Of a stretch of DNA of 64,000 nt, positions 42,958-54,249 are shown one piece after another. The position numbers were made by a program, and so were the translations under genes. Under the pieces are notes generated by a model. That model searched no databases and was not told where the DNA came from. It worked only from the letters and a program-made list of their open reading frames with translations. Location of the stretch: the NCBI GenBank assembly GCA_900491605.1, contig UESW01004353.1:216678-280677 (forward strand), given 5' to 3'. Origin of the DNA: Calamus simplicifolius (taxonomy: Eukaryota > Streptophyta > Magnoliopsida > Arecales > Arecaceae). Numbering within the stretch: position 1 is the first letter of the stretch; each line of letters opens with the position of its first letter.

Positions 42958-44600
42958 CTATTTTTAGTTTTGAAGCATGAAAATGTTGGATTGTTTATTT
43001 TCTAACTTTCTCCTAACTTAAAATTATGAGCTAATTGGTTGGAATTTGAAGTTAGATTTCAAGACAATTATAGAGACTATGAACAACATAATTGATCCGT
43101 TCATAGGGATAATTAAGGAGCCAAATCATATCGAGACAGCTTATATAAAAGGCATCCAAAATGTGGATTTTTTGTTTGGTAATTTAGACAATTATGGGAT
43201 TGAAATGCTAAAGTGGGCAGATAAAAACATTACAAAAGTTGTGTACGATATGAAAGTTCTTTGCAATAATCTAATTATATAGAGGTAGAACGATAAACTA
43301 GTTTTAAAACTACTTTAGGGTCACTAAGCAATAACATTGTGAAAAAATTAATAATAAGACCATTTACCAATTCTTGGTTATATAAAGACTCAAAAAATTC
43401 ATATTTTCCTATAGTGACCTGTGAACCGTTTTGGGGTCATTTTATGTTAGTTGGGAGGTGAAACTGAAGGATAAGACCTTTTGTCATTCATCAATTATAT
43501 ACAGTTACAAAACATTTGAGTTTCTACATAGTGAGTAAGAGTAATTATTCTATGGTTAGTACATGACACCTAGAATCAATGAATTTCCTACATTTTAGGT
43601 TGCAAATAATGCATTGTCCTTTAATCATTATCCTTTTCAATGTAGAAAAACATGAAATTGAAAGGTTTTCTTGGATAGTTTGAGTTGCATGTATGACGTC
43701 CCTTCCTTTCGAATACAAACATTCATAAGCAAAGCTCTAAACTCACTTGTTGCATGGGCCAAGTCCTTCCCCAACCTGATACCTCCTCCAATGGAAGAGA
43801 TTTTTCAACCACTTAATAGGCTTTGACTCTTTAAATTATAAAGATGGGAATGTTAGAATTGTTTCATGGATGAAATGTGGAGGGTTGCAAATAAACCATT
43901 ACCTTCTAGGTCTATAAAGTCATTTGAATTAATCTAGAAACTTCTATAGCTTGCAAATGAGAAGCTGGTGCCAATCTTCAATACTTTTGGGAGAAAAAAG
44001 CACCTTGCAAGTTCTGAACTTTTCATCCCCTCTTTGTAGCTAACAGTTGCTTACTTTGAGATAAGTTAACAATGTAAAATTCATAATAACTAATTTTTCA
44101 TTTGAAATGTTATGCATAGGATGTTGAACTTCATATGGTTTAGCTAATAACACAACTAACAAGTATCTCTTCATGCATATTCCAATAATAAGTAGAGATA
44201 CAAATTAGTTGTTTGTGGTGATGCAGTGAATAAAGGAGAGAGAATTGCTTGTGAGTTGCTTGATCTATCGTATCCGATGGATCACATCATCCTTACTAGG
44301 TCCATTATTCATCTTATTCAACTTGTCAGCTTCACTGCAGATTGTCGTGCCTCCTTTGCCATATCACTTTGTGATGCGGTATGTACCATACAACAGATTA
44401 ACGTAGAGCAATTATTCATATTTTAAGGTGCTTTACTTCCTGAAATGAGTAACAATAAATTAAGAATGAATATGCAAAGAGTAAAGTAACTACCTGTAGA
44501 ACATGATTAACTAAGTAATAAAGAAAATAGGATCCTAGGATTGAGAAACCACTACTTAGAACATGCTCTTTCTTTAACAAAATAGAACTTATGAGAAAGG
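42958..44600. other. AT-rich intergenic spacer
   Basis: No gene recognised. Short frames at 43046-43282 and 44226-44426 have no recognisable motif. Two phrases around GGGTCA and GATAAGACC recur near 43320-43370 and 43430-43480, suggesting an old duplicated repeat also hinted at 32290-32345. Confidence 0.4.
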
Positions 44601-44639
44601 ATGATCTGATTACTAGGCAATGATGATCTTTGTCCTAAA

Positions 44640-44960
44640 AGATTGGATCACACAGCTCTCGAAATGAGCGCCCGAAAGACAAAGCTATGCTACCACAGAT
44701 GTTTTGGCTTTCCTTCAAATGGTTCTAGAGATAAGAAGGACTTCATCTAAGGATCGTAGCACCTTGGCGTCTTGAAGCTGGGATGCTTAGAACAGATGTT
44801 GGAACGGATATTTGTTGGGCCCTCACCCTCTTCCTCACGAAGTGTCAATGCTCAAGAGCATAGAAAAATAGAAGAAGAAGACTTCTTTTCATTAATCATC
44901 AATTGTCCATTACAAGAAGGGAGGGGTTTTTATAATAAACCCTAACTCTTGAATTACATA
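44640..44960 (-). mobile_element. LTR relic, minus strand
   Basis: Read on the minus strand: GGGTTTATTATAAAAACCCC (TATA-like), then a leader with GAAAAGAAGTCTTCTTCTTC and GAGGAAGAGGGTGAGGGCCC, as in the R/U5 part of an LTR. No partner was found. The Tat element at 45271 is inserted just upstream (in minus sense) of it. Confidence 0.4.
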
Positions 44961-44990
44961 AAAAAAGAAAATAAGGGTACGATATTATTT

Positions 44991-45165
44991 TCAAATAAGG
45001 AGATAGACGACATCTTGAAATAAGAAAAAAATATCAGGGGATAGCTTTTCCAAATAAGAAGATGGGCAGCATCTTGAAATAAGAAAAAGAGATTAGGGGA
45101 TATCTTTTTCAAATAAGAAGATAGGCAACATCTTAAAATAAGAAAAAGAGATTAGGAAATAGCGC
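44991..45165. repeat. 60-bp tandem repeat, three units
   Basis: Three units with CAAATAAGAAGAT, GGCAGCATCTTGAAATAAG, AAAAAGAGATTAGGGGATA. The spacing of 60 bp is exact for the first two units. Confidence 0.9.
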
Positions 45166-45265
45166 CATATTCTACTTTTCATAAGGAATAGGCGGCAAGT
45201 CACCTTTCATAAGGGGCTTATTTGCTTCCTTTTATGCTGAGATAACTTTATAAAAATCTTGAAAT

Positions 45266-45270
45266 ACTCT
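45266..45270. other. Target site duplication, left (ACTCT)
   Basis: ACTCT directly before the 5' LTR; the same five bases follow the 3' LTR at 61852-61856. Confidence 0.93.
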
Positions 45271-46311
45271 TGTTGAGGGGTAAAACCACTATGCGTCAAT
45301 AATCGTGTACGTGGCTAAGGCTAGCCCTGATTTCTGCTCGCTGTGCGACACCTGCCAGAGATGAGTCAGCCTCGGTAGGTCGGGGCGCCTTAGCCCCTCA
45401 CCGAGCCAAGGATTCTCAAGGCACGGACCACGTTTCACACCCCCATCCGAGCCTTTGCCTCTTGGCCCCGACCGAACTATCATCTCTCGGCCCCATCCGA
45501 GCTTTTGCCTTTCGGTCCCAGCCGAGCTATCATCTCTCGGCCCCATCCGAGCTTTTGTCTCTCGGCCCTAGCTGAGCTCTCGTTTCTCGGTCCCAGCCGA
45601 GCTACCGTCCCTTGGCCCCTCCGGCCGAACCATCGTCTACCGTCTCTTGGCCCCGGCCGAGCTGTTGTCCCTTGGCTCTAACCGAACCATCCCACCATCT
45701 AGCTTTTCTAGCTGTTTCCTTCCTATCACTCGGCCTAACCCGAGTGATCCCCATACCTCTACGAAATCCGGTGCGGAAAAGCTTAAATCCTTAAGATTCA
45801 AAACAGGAATCATATCTAAAAGTGGCCTAGGCCCCTGGGGCCTATGCCCCCACCAAATCTCGAGACATCAATAAGCTCTTCCAGTCGTTGATCCTCTAAC
45901 TAACTGGATACGAATCCTACCGATCTTATAACAAACAGATTCAGATCTCAACGACTTTTGGACCCACGATGCTCCTAAACAACCAGGTGATCTTCTATAA
46001 ATACCACAGCTTCAGACCCCCTTAGGTACGCAATCCCCCGTGTGCACACTTGCTCACTGGCTCTCTCTCTCTCTGCCCTTGCTTCCACCATTAGCGCTCT
46101 GCTCGGAGCCTCTGGAGGAACTCTTCGGCAAGAGCCTTCTCCTCATTTCTATTGGCTATCGATCTCCACTGACTTGAGCATCGGAGGGTCTTCCGCAAAG
46201 GGCCACCCCCAACACCTCTTGCGTGAGGACTGTTTTGTAGGTCTGCCTAGGAGAAAGCCCGTCTCGAAGCCCCGTCGCGCCCGAGTCGGAGGACGGATTT
46301 TAGCAGTAACA
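45271..46311 (+). repeat. 5' LTR of Tat copy 2
   Basis: TGTTGAGGGG to GCAGTAACA. A TATA box CTATAAATA lies at 45996-46004. Units of about 48 bp alternating CTCGGCCCC-ATCCGAGC and GTCCCAGCCGAGCTATC occupy 45450-45680. The U5 motif GACTTGAGCATCGGAGGGTC is at 46171-46190. Confidence 0.96.
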
Positions 46312-46314
46312 GAT

Positions 46315-46331
46315 TGGCACTAGAGGAAGGG
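46315..46331 (+). other. Primer binding site of Tat copy 2
   Basis: TGGCACTAGAGGAAGGG, three bases after the LTR end; one base different from copy 1 (TGGCGCTAG). The copy 1 form is the more likely original. Confidence 0.8.
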
Positions 46332-46397
46332 TCCTCAAGTCCCTAAAAACTTGTGATCCAGGAGACAAGGATCTTAGTCTGCAAGAGGATTCCTCCC

Positions 46398-47948
46398 ATG
46401 GCCAACCGAAGAAAGGCCACCTCCGAAGTTCGAGATCAGGTCGCCTCTCAAAGGCCTGATCCAGTGAGCAATGTTGCGCCGCCACCGCCGCCAGTCGAGA
46501 CTCCATCACCGTCGGCGGCCCCGGTGACTCAGGTTCAGTTCACCTTACTGGCCCAGCAGGTTCAGGCTCTGGCCCACCTAATTCAGGGGCGCTCCGAAGC
46601 CCCCCGTCCGGCCGCTCATGCTCCTCACCCTCCTGAGGAGGATGCGGCCCCTGCTCATCCGGCGATCTCTTCTTCTAGTCTGCACGGGGTTGCGGACCCC
46701 CCTCGCCGTCCCAGGGAAGCTGAGCCAGCTCCCCAGCGAGCCCACGACAAAGATCTCCCCAGATCTCGGTGGGTTCGATCTCTCTCCTCGGTGTATTCTC
46801 GCCATGATTCGACACCGTCTCAGTATCCTCCTCGTCCTGCCCCTCTTGCTCTTCCTGACGAGGAGATCTGCCGCCAACTCCAAGAAATGCATCAAGAGCT
46901 TGACGCCGCCAAGCAAGCCCATCCGCTTCAGAATAAAGCGGAGCAGGACGCCCCCTTCTCTAAGAAGATCATGGAGGAAGTGATTCCCTCCCACGTCAAG
47001 CTACCTGCCATCGAGCCTTATCATGACTCCTCCGACCCCGACGATCATCTCAGCAGCTTTCAATCAATAATGATGTTCCATGGAGCATCAGACGCGGTCC
47101 TTTGCCGTGCTTTCCCTTCCACCCTCAGGGGATCTGCCCGAACCTGGTTCAATGCTTTGAAACCAGGTTCCATTAATTCTTTTGATGAGCTGAGCCGCCT
47201 ATTCATCAGCCAGTTCATCAGTAGCCGCCGCCACCGACGAAGATCCGACTCCCTCTCCGAAATTAAGCAGAGAGAGGGGGAGTCCTTGAAGAAGTATCTC
47301 GGCCGTTTTAATACGACCATGCTAGAAGTGGACCACCTTAATCATGAGGTGGCCATGTCCGTCCTAGCGGGCGGAGTATTGAAGGAGAGCGACTTCTACC
47401 TGGCGCTGGAGGTCAGTTACCCTCCAAACCTCTCCGACATGATGGCCCTGACTGACAAATATGCCAGAGTCGAGGAGTCACAGAGAGCCACCCGAGCCGA
47501 GCTAATGAAGAAGAAGGAGCCCAAGGGCTCCGATAGGCACCGACCTGCCCGCCGGCCAAATCCGCCTCGCCGCCAGAGGATTCCCCAGCTGCCGCCGAGG
47601 AACCGCTCTCGGAGCCCGCCTAGGAGGTTCCACCGGTTCACTCCGCTCACTGCCCCAAGAGCGGAGATCCTCATGGAGATCGAGTGCCAGCTCCCTCGAT
47701 CTCCTCCTCTCCGAGGGAATGCGGCCCGGAGAGATCCCGCCAAATATTATCGCTACCACCGTGACCATGGCCACGACACCGAAGAGTGCTGGCAACTTAA
47801 GAATGAGATTGAAAGGCTCATCCAGCAGGGTAGACTGGATCGATTCAGAGGAGCCCCCAAGCAAAGGAACGGGGCGATCGCCGGCATGAGCCCCAGCAGC
47901 AACCTCCTCCCCCTCCAAATCCTCCAGTTGCTGGCCACATTAATGTGA
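46398..47948 (+). pseudogene. Gag of Tat copy 2
   Basis: A long open frame of about 516 codons. The start at 46398 (MANRRKATSEVRDQV) is chosen because it matches the gag start of copy 1; the frame is also open upstream to 46353. Residues 30-200 are Pro/Ala/Arg-rich. The capsid (Retrotrans_gag-type) domain follows around residues 220-330 with SARTWFNALKPGSINSFDEL and SLKKYLGRFNTTML. A zinc-knuckle-like segment KYYRYHRDHGHDTEECWQL comes near residue 455; its first Cys is Tyr. After about residue 490 a frameshift leads to the false end LLATLM; by comparison with copy 1 the real frame continues into protease. Confidence 0.88.
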
Positions 47949-47949
47949 T

Positions 47950-48496
47950 TGAGGCGGTCGGTGGTCCTTCAGGCGGGAGGGATGAAGAAGGTCTGGCACC
48001 GAAGAAGGCATGCCCCGACGAGCTTTCTTTCTCCAATGATGACTTCCAAGGGATATAGTTCCCGCATGATGATGCATTAGTTGTATCTCTAAATTTGAAC
48101 AACTATGATGTAAGCCGATTTCTCATTGATAGTGGAAGCTCCGTCAATATTTTGTACATCGATGTGTTTGTGAAGATGAAGCTTCTTATAGAGAATCTTC
48201 GAGCCATGGACTCCACCCTAATGGGGTTCACCGGCGATGTTGTTGTCCCGGAGGGGATCGTCACCTTGACGGTCCATGCGGGGACCTGGCCCCGCGTGGC
48301 CACTGTGTATGCAAATTTCCTGGTGACCAAGCTTCGGTCGCCCTACAATGTTATCCTGGGAAGACCCGGCCTAATGTCTCTCAGAGCTGTCGTCTCCATC
48401 CCACATCTTGTTATGAAGTTCCCTACCGAGCGAGGGGTAGGTGAAGTTTGGGGAAGCCAAGCAATAGTTCGGCAGTGTTTCATCACTAGCCTATAA
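47950..48496 (+). pseudogene. Aspartic protease of Tat copy 2
   Basis: The active site FLIDSGSSVNILY lies at about 48120-48155 within 48095-48496. Upstream a TAG at 48056 (expected Gln, between GI and FPHDD) interrupts the gag-pro fusion. The C-terminal part shows VILGRPGLMSLRAVVS. The domain itself is open and its catalytic motif kept. Confidence 0.85.
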
Positions 48497-48559
48497 TCCA
48501 GACTGCCTGAGGTTGATGGACTAGACGCTTGAGAGGATTTCGCTGAGTAGCGAGGAGAA

Positions 48560-49840
48560 CTAGCCGAAGAGATGGAGGAAGTGCCCTTGGATGAAGCTCG
48601 GCCTGACCGAACCATAAGGATCGGATCGTTGCTGAAGGGGGAGACTCGACTAGAGCTGATCAATTTTCTCTGAAGGAATGCTGATGTCTTCGCCTGGTCA
48701 GCCTCAGACATGCCTGGGATCAGTCTAGACGTCCTTGTCCATCGTCTTAATGTGGACGAGATGTCCCGACCTGTGAAGCAGAAGAAGAGAAGCTTCGCCC
48801 CTGACCGGCAGAGAGCAATTAAAGAAGAGGTGGACAAACTCATTAAGGCGAACTTCATTCGGGAGGTAAATTATCCGAGCTGGCTATCCAATGTCGTCAT
48901 GGTGAAAAAGTCAAATGGCAAGTGGAGAATCTACATCGACTTTATCGACTTTAATAAAGCATGCCCGAAAGACAGTTTTCCTCTTCCTCGGATCGACCAG
49001 CTCGTGGATGCCACCTTCGGCCATCAGATGATGACCTTCATGGATATCTACTCAGGCTATAACCAAATTCGGATGGCACCCAAAGATGAAGAAAAAATAG
49101 CCTTCATAACCGATCGAGGTACCTATTGCTACCGAGTCATGTCGTTTGGTCTAAAGAATGCAGGCACCACTTACCAAAGGCTAGTAAACAAGGTCTTCAA
49201 GGAGCAGATCGGTCGGAACATGGAAGTATACATTGATGACATGCTGGTTAAAAGCAAAGAAGCTTCCTAGCATATTGAAGACCTCTCAGAAAGCTTCACG
49301 ACACTCCGAAAGTATTGGATGAAGCTCAATCCGGCAAAGTGTGCTTTCGCATCACCTCAAGAAAATTTCTGGGCTTTATGATTTCTCAGCGAGGCATCAA
49401 AGCCAACCCGCAGAAGATTCAAGCCCTTCAGCAAATGGTGCCACCTTTGTCTGTCAAAGAAGTCCAGCGCCTGACGGGGAGGATTGCGGCCCTCAACCGC
49501 TTTGTGGCTCGATCGGCCAAGAGGAGCCTTCCTTTCTTCAAAGCTCTCTGATCTGCCGAGAACTTTCAAGGGACTCCTGAGTGCCAAAAATCATTCGAAG
49601 ACCTCAAGAAGTATCTCAGCTCTCCGCCTCTCCTCAGCAGCCCCAATCCGAGAGAAATGCTGTTTCTATATCTGACAGTTTTGGAAGGCGCAATTATCTC
49701 AGTTTTGGTTAGAGAAGAAAAGAAGACTCAAAAGCCGATCTACTATGTCAGCAAACTGCTCTAGGATGCCAAAATGAGATACACCTGGATCGAAAAGCTG
49801 GTGCTGGCCTAATAACGTCGGTTCGGAGGTTGCGACCTTT
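48560..49840 (+). pseudogene. Reverse transcriptase and RNase H of Tat copy 2
   Basis: 48710-49270 is open with VDKLIKANFIREV, the first Asp in TFMDIYSGYNQI, SFGLKNAGTTYQRL and the catalytic pair in VYIDDMLVKSKEAS. A TAG follows at once (expected Arg or Gln). 49315-49551 gives the thumb and connection (LGFMISQRGIKANPQKI, RIAALNRFVARSAKR), ending at TGA where Trp is expected. The RNase H at 49600-49830 reads MLFLYLTVLEGAIISVLV and IYYVSKLL with several stops, and lacks the first catalytic Asp, as in other Tat elements. Confidence 0.88.
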
Positions 49841-49846
49841 TTTCAG

Positions 49847-50494
49847 GTGCATTCTGTGATGGTCCTCACCGACCAGCCAATCAAGGCGGTGTCCACCGCC
49901 CGAAGACATCAGGAAGAATGGAAAATGGCCATTGAATTGAGCAAGCATGACATCCGGTATCAGCCTCGCCTTGCCATAAAAGCGCAAGTCCTAGCCGACT
50001 TCCTTCTTGAATGCACTATCCCAGAAGATGGCTCCACCCCGGACTCCTCTGAACATCCAAGACCAAACGCCCTGTGGTTGCTCCACGTCGACGGATCCTC
50101 CAACGCCAATGGCTCCGGTGCTGGTCTAGTCCTCACCAGCCCAGAGGGGATAACCTTTGAGTACGGCATTCGATTCTCCTTCCCAGCCTCTAACAACGAA
50201 GCCGAATATGAAGCTCTGCTCGCTGGACTTCGAATCGCCCGTGACCTGAAAGTGAAGAAACTGAATGCCTTTACCGACTCTCAGTTGGTAGCCAGTCACG
50301 TGCGGGGCAAGTTCGAGGCCCGAGTGCCAAACATGATTCGGTATCTCCAAGAGGTGCGGAACTTACTCTCTTACTTCACCAAATTCGAAGTTATCCAGAT
50401 TCCCAGATCAGAAAATGCTCATGCCGATCTATTATCCTGGCTAGCAACTGCGGAGTCGATGGACTCCGAGTGGAAGTTCCCCTTGAAATTCTGA
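49847..50494 (+). pseudogene. Archaeal-type RNase H (aRH) of Tat copy 2
   Basis: The Tat-specific second RNase H removes the RNA strand after reverse transcription. Here it is in one open frame: LWLLHVDGSSNANGSGAGL (Asp), NNEAEYEALLAGLRIA (Glu), NAFTDSQLVASHVRG (Asp) and NAHADLLSWLATAE (Asp). All four acids are present. The segment before residue 65 is the linker from the ordinary RNase H (VLTDQPIKAV, QVLADFLLE). The domain may fold correctly, but the polyprotein upstream is broken. Confidence 0.88.
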
Positions 50495-51719
50495 AAAAGC
50501 CCAGCATCACAGAGGCAGACCGAGTGATGCAGATTGAGGTCGAACCATCCTGGTTTGACCCTATATTGAAGTATCTTAAAGAAGGGTTGCTCCCAGCCGA
50601 CCGCAGGGAAGCAAGAAAGTTGAAGTTGCAAGCTACCTACTATGTGCTAATCGACGACCAGCTCTATAAGCGGTCCTTCTCCATGCCGCTTCTCAGATGC
50701 CTTGCCCATTTGAGGCTGACTATGCACTTCGGGAGGTGCATGAAGGAATTTGTGGCAGTCATCTAGGAAGTCGATTTCTATGCCAAAGGTGCTTCTCCAG
50801 GGATATTACTGGCCAACCATGCAAAAGGATGCCAACGATCTCGTCCGAGCCTGTGACCCTGCCAGAGGCACTCCAACATTCAGAGGCTCCCCTCTGCCAG
50901 TCTGATCCCCATTTCCTCCTCTTGGCCCTTTGCTAAGTGGGGGATGGATATTCTTGGCCCTTTTCCCCTCGCCACCAGGCAGAGAAAGTTTTTATTCATC
51001 GCCATTGATTACTTCACTAAGTGGGTCGAGGCTGAGGCAGTCACCCAAATCACCGAAGCTCGGGCCAGGGATTTCGTGTGGAAATCCATCATCTGTCGCT
51101 TTGGCCTCCCGCATACCATCATCACTGACAACGGCAAGCAGTTCAATAATCCCAAGTTCTGGGAGTTCTACGAAGATCACGACATTAGCCATCGCCTCAC
51201 CTCAGTAGGGCATCCGCAAGCCAACGGAGAAGCCGAGGTAACAAATCGAACCCTGCTTCAAGGGATTAAAGCTCGGCTTGCCAGAGCCCGAGGCAGATGG
51301 GCGGATGAACTTCACCATGTTCTATGGGCCTACTGCACCACCCGAAGGATCCCCACCGGCGAGACCCCATTCCGGATGCTTTTGGCATGGAAGCCATCAT
51401 CCCAGTGGAGATAGGCCTTCCCTCTCCTCGAGTTGAAAGCTACTCAGAAGAAGCCAACGACGAGCAGCTCCGCACCAATCTTGACTTGGTACAAGAGGTC
51501 AGGAAAAAAGCTCGAATCAGAATGGGCGCATACCAGCAGAGAGTGGCCCGTTATCACGCCTCCAGAGTCAAAGGGAAATCCTTCTCACCTGGCGATCTTG
51601 TTCTCCGGAAAGCATCCGTCTCCAAGCCGCTGGAGCAAGGAAAGCTCTCGCCGAACTGGGAAGGCCCCTACCAAGTAGCGGAAGTCATCGGACCTGGCAC
51701 CTACAAGCTCCAGATCTAA
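50495..51719 (+). pseudogene. Integrase of Tat copy 2
   Basis: 50470-50766 holds the linker and start of the zinc domain (DDQLYKRSFSMPLLRCL) and stops at 50764; the rest of the zinc domain (GCQRSRPS region) is frameshifted. The core is open at 50944-51414: GMDILGPFPLATRQRKF (Asp), IITDNGKQFNN (Asp) and GEAEVTNRTLL (Glu), all present. A frameshift near 51375 separates the C-terminal part (51390-51719: SFSPGDLVLRKASVSK, NWEGPYQVAEVIG). Confidence 0.88.
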
Positions 51720-51929
51720 GCGGGAAATCCATTCCCCGGACGTGAAACTCGGACAATCTCCGCGTATACTATCAGTAGGGTACGCCTCTTTGACCTACCC
51801 CGTTTATAACTCTGGCATCTTATTCCTGTTATTTATGACTTGGTCGACTCTTTGGAAAAATTGCGGTGAGAAATGGATACCTCTAGCTCACTATCGGCAC
51901 AACCGAGCCATTTCCCGAGCTTTGAATTG

Positions 51930-53590
51930 AATCTCCGAACCTCGGCTAAGTCGAGTCCCGCTTGGTAAAAGCTCGGTATGACCGAGCGCTCCCAGCATGG
52001 TCGAGAACCGAACAATGCCCAAGACTTAGCTTGGATTCAGGCAGCTTACAAGCCCCGGCCGACCTAAGTATCTCCTAAACTATGTTCGGATTCGGGCCCC
52101 TTACAAGCCCCGCCGACCTAAACGTTCTTCAAAACTTAGCTCGGATTCGGGCAGCTTACAAGCCCCGGCCGACCTAAGTATTCTCCTAAACTATGTTCGG
52201 ATTCGGGCCGCTTACAAGCCCCGGCCGACCTAAACGTTCTTTAAAACTTAGCTCGGATTCGGGCAGCTTACAAGCCCCGGCCGACCTAAGTATTCTCCTA
52301 AACTATGTTCAGATTCGGGCCGCTTACAAGCCCCGGCCGACCTAAGTATTCTCCTAAACTATGTTCGGATTCGGGCCGCTCACAAGCCCCGGCCGACCTA
52401 AATATTCTTCAAAACTTAGCTCGGATTCGGGCAGCTTACAAGCCCCGACCGACCTAAGTATTCTCCTAAACTATATTCGGATTCGGGCCGCTCACAAGCC
52501 CCGGCCGACCTAAACATTCTTCAAAACTTAGCTCGGATTCGGGCCGCTTACAAGCCCCGGCCGACCTAAACGTTCTTCAAAACTTAGCTCGGATTCGGGC
52601 AGCTTACAAGCCCCGGCCGACCTAAGTATTCTCCTAAACTATGTTCGGATTCGGGCCGCTTACAAGCCCCGGCCGACCTAAACGTTCTTCTAAACTTAGC
52701 TCGGATTCGGGCAGCTTACAAGCCCCGGCCGACCTAAGTATTCTCCTAAACTATGTTCGGATTTGGGCCGCTTACAAGCCCCAGCCAACCTAAACATTCT
52801 TCTAAAATTAGCTCGGATTCGGGCAGCTTACAAGCCCCAGCCGACCTAAGTATTCTCCTAAACTATGTTCGGATTTGGGCCGCTTACAAGCCCTGGCCGA
52901 CCTAAATGTTCTTCTAAACTTAGCTCGGATTCGGGCAGCTTACAATCCCTGGCCGACCTAAGTATTCTACTAAACTATGTTCGGATTCGGGCCGCTCACA
53001 AGTCCCGGCCGACCTAAACATTCTTCAAAACATAGCTCAGATTCGGGCAGCTTACAAGCCTCGGCCGACCTAAGTATTCTCCTAAACTATGTTCGGATTC
53101 GGGTCGCTCACAAGCCCTGGCCGACCTAAATATTCTTCAAACTTAGCTCGGATTCAGGCAGCTTACAAGCCCCGGCCGACCTAAGTATTCTCCTAAACTA
53201 TATTCGGATTCGGGCCACTCACAAGCCCCGACCGACCTAAACATTCTTCAAAACTTAGCTCGGATTCGGGCCGCTTATAAGCCCCGGCCGACCTAAACGT
53301 TCTTCTAAACTTAGCTCGGATTCGGGCAGCTTACAAGCCCTGGCCGACCTAAGTATTCTCCTAAACTATGTTCGGATTCGGGCCGCTTACAAGCCTGGCC
53401 AACCTAAACGTTCTTATAAACTTAGCTCGGATTCGGGCAGCTTACAAACCCCGACCGACCTAAGTATTCTCCTAACTATGTTCGGATTTGGGCAGCTTAC
53501 AAGCCCCGGCCGACCTAAGTATTCTCCTAAACTATGTTCGGATTTGGGCCGCTTACAAGCCCCGGCCGACCTAGTTGGTCTGAAAAACGC
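51930..53590 (+). repeat. 57-bp repeat array with 113-bp dimer periodicity
   Basis: About 27 monomers of 56-57 bp between integrase and the antisense genes. Two types alternate: A (TTAGCTCGGATTCGGGCAGC ... CCTAAGTATTCTCC) and B (CTATGTTCGGATTCGGGCCG ... CCTAAACGTTCTTC), both sharing TTACAAGCCCCGGCCGACCT. The dimer of about 113 bp is the higher-order unit; in places A or B is doubled. Related single units recur at 54595-54700. The array has no long frame. Confidence 0.93.
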
Positions 53591-53715
53591 AAAACGTTGT
53601 TCGACAGGGACAAGCATCTTGGGGATGGCAGCGAAAATAAAAGTTACCAAAAAACCCCCTTTCTGCTTATCATAGAGAAAACGACAAAAAGGAAAAGAAA
53701 AGATAAAAATAGCCT

Positions 53716-54081
53716 TCACAGAGACTTCACATCTTTTTCGGGAGCCGCCGAACTCTCCCCACGCTGAACTAACTCAGCAATCTTTTGGCGAAGGGACACT
53801 ATTTCTCCTTCTTGCTGGCTGATAACACGACGGAGGGACTCGAGCTCCCTCATCGAAACGTCCAGATATCGCCCGGCCACCCTTTGTAGCTGCTCATGGC
53901 TCACGAACGCCGATGCCAAGGCCACTCCATCAACGGTCACTGCGATGCGACTCTCCCGGGAGTCCCTACGGCCGTCGGCACCGCCATTCGCCCTTGAGTT
54001 GATCGTCTTTCGCCATCGAAGGCCATATCCACACTCAAGAGCCGCTAGAAAACTGGCTGAAAGGATGACCGGCACAGGCAT
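53716..54081 (-). CDS. Antisense coiled-coil mini-gene A of Tat copy 2
   Basis: Homologous to 2679-2984 in copy 1. From about residue 38 it reads DGRRDSRESRIAVTVDGVAL, then SHEQLQRVAGRYLDV and a heptad-rich coiled-coil helix with RELESLRRVISQQE and IVSLRQKIAELVQ, and a short tail. The frame is open from 54081, but that ATG lies only 15 bp from the TATA-like box (54101-54091); by comparison with copy 1 the original ATG is probably near 54030, joined by a small frameshift. It is transcribed against the element. Function unknown. Confidence 0.55.
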   Translation of the reverse strand: MPVPVILSASFLAALECGYGLRWRKTINSRANGGADGRRDSRESRIAVTVDGVALASAFVSHEQLQRVAGRYLDVSMRELESLRRVISQQEGEIVSLRQKIAELVQRGESSAAPEKDVKSL

Positions 54082-54089
54082 CCCTCTAG

Positions 54090-54245
54090 TCCATATTTAA
54101 ACCACTCCTGGTGAGTGTTTCGATCGGTCAAGTCATTAATCTCGACCTGTGGAAACTCAGCACGCGTCACCACTCCGGTGGGCGCTTGCGGGAGGCGAGG
54201 GGTCGCGCCCCCTCCCGAGGAGGATCGTTTAGCATCAACGAGGTG
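54090..54245 (-). promoter_or_regulatory. Conserved promoter of antisense mini-gene A
   Basis: On the minus strand: CGTTGATG, CTCGGGAGGGGGCGCGACC, CCTCGCCTCCCG, GAGTGGTGACGCG, GGTCGAGATTAATGAC, then TTTAAATATGG (54101-54091). It is collinear with 2460-2617 in copy 1. The region further upstream (54500-54250, with TATGGGGCGCCCGAAGTTTA) also matches 2270-2450. Confidence 0.6.
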
Positions 54246-54249
54246 CTCG

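Noticed and set aside
46578..46994. Minus-strand ORF over gag of Tat copy 2 (also 47502-47918 and 48343-48858)
   Set aside because: Shadows of gag and pol; no conserved counterpart and no promoter.
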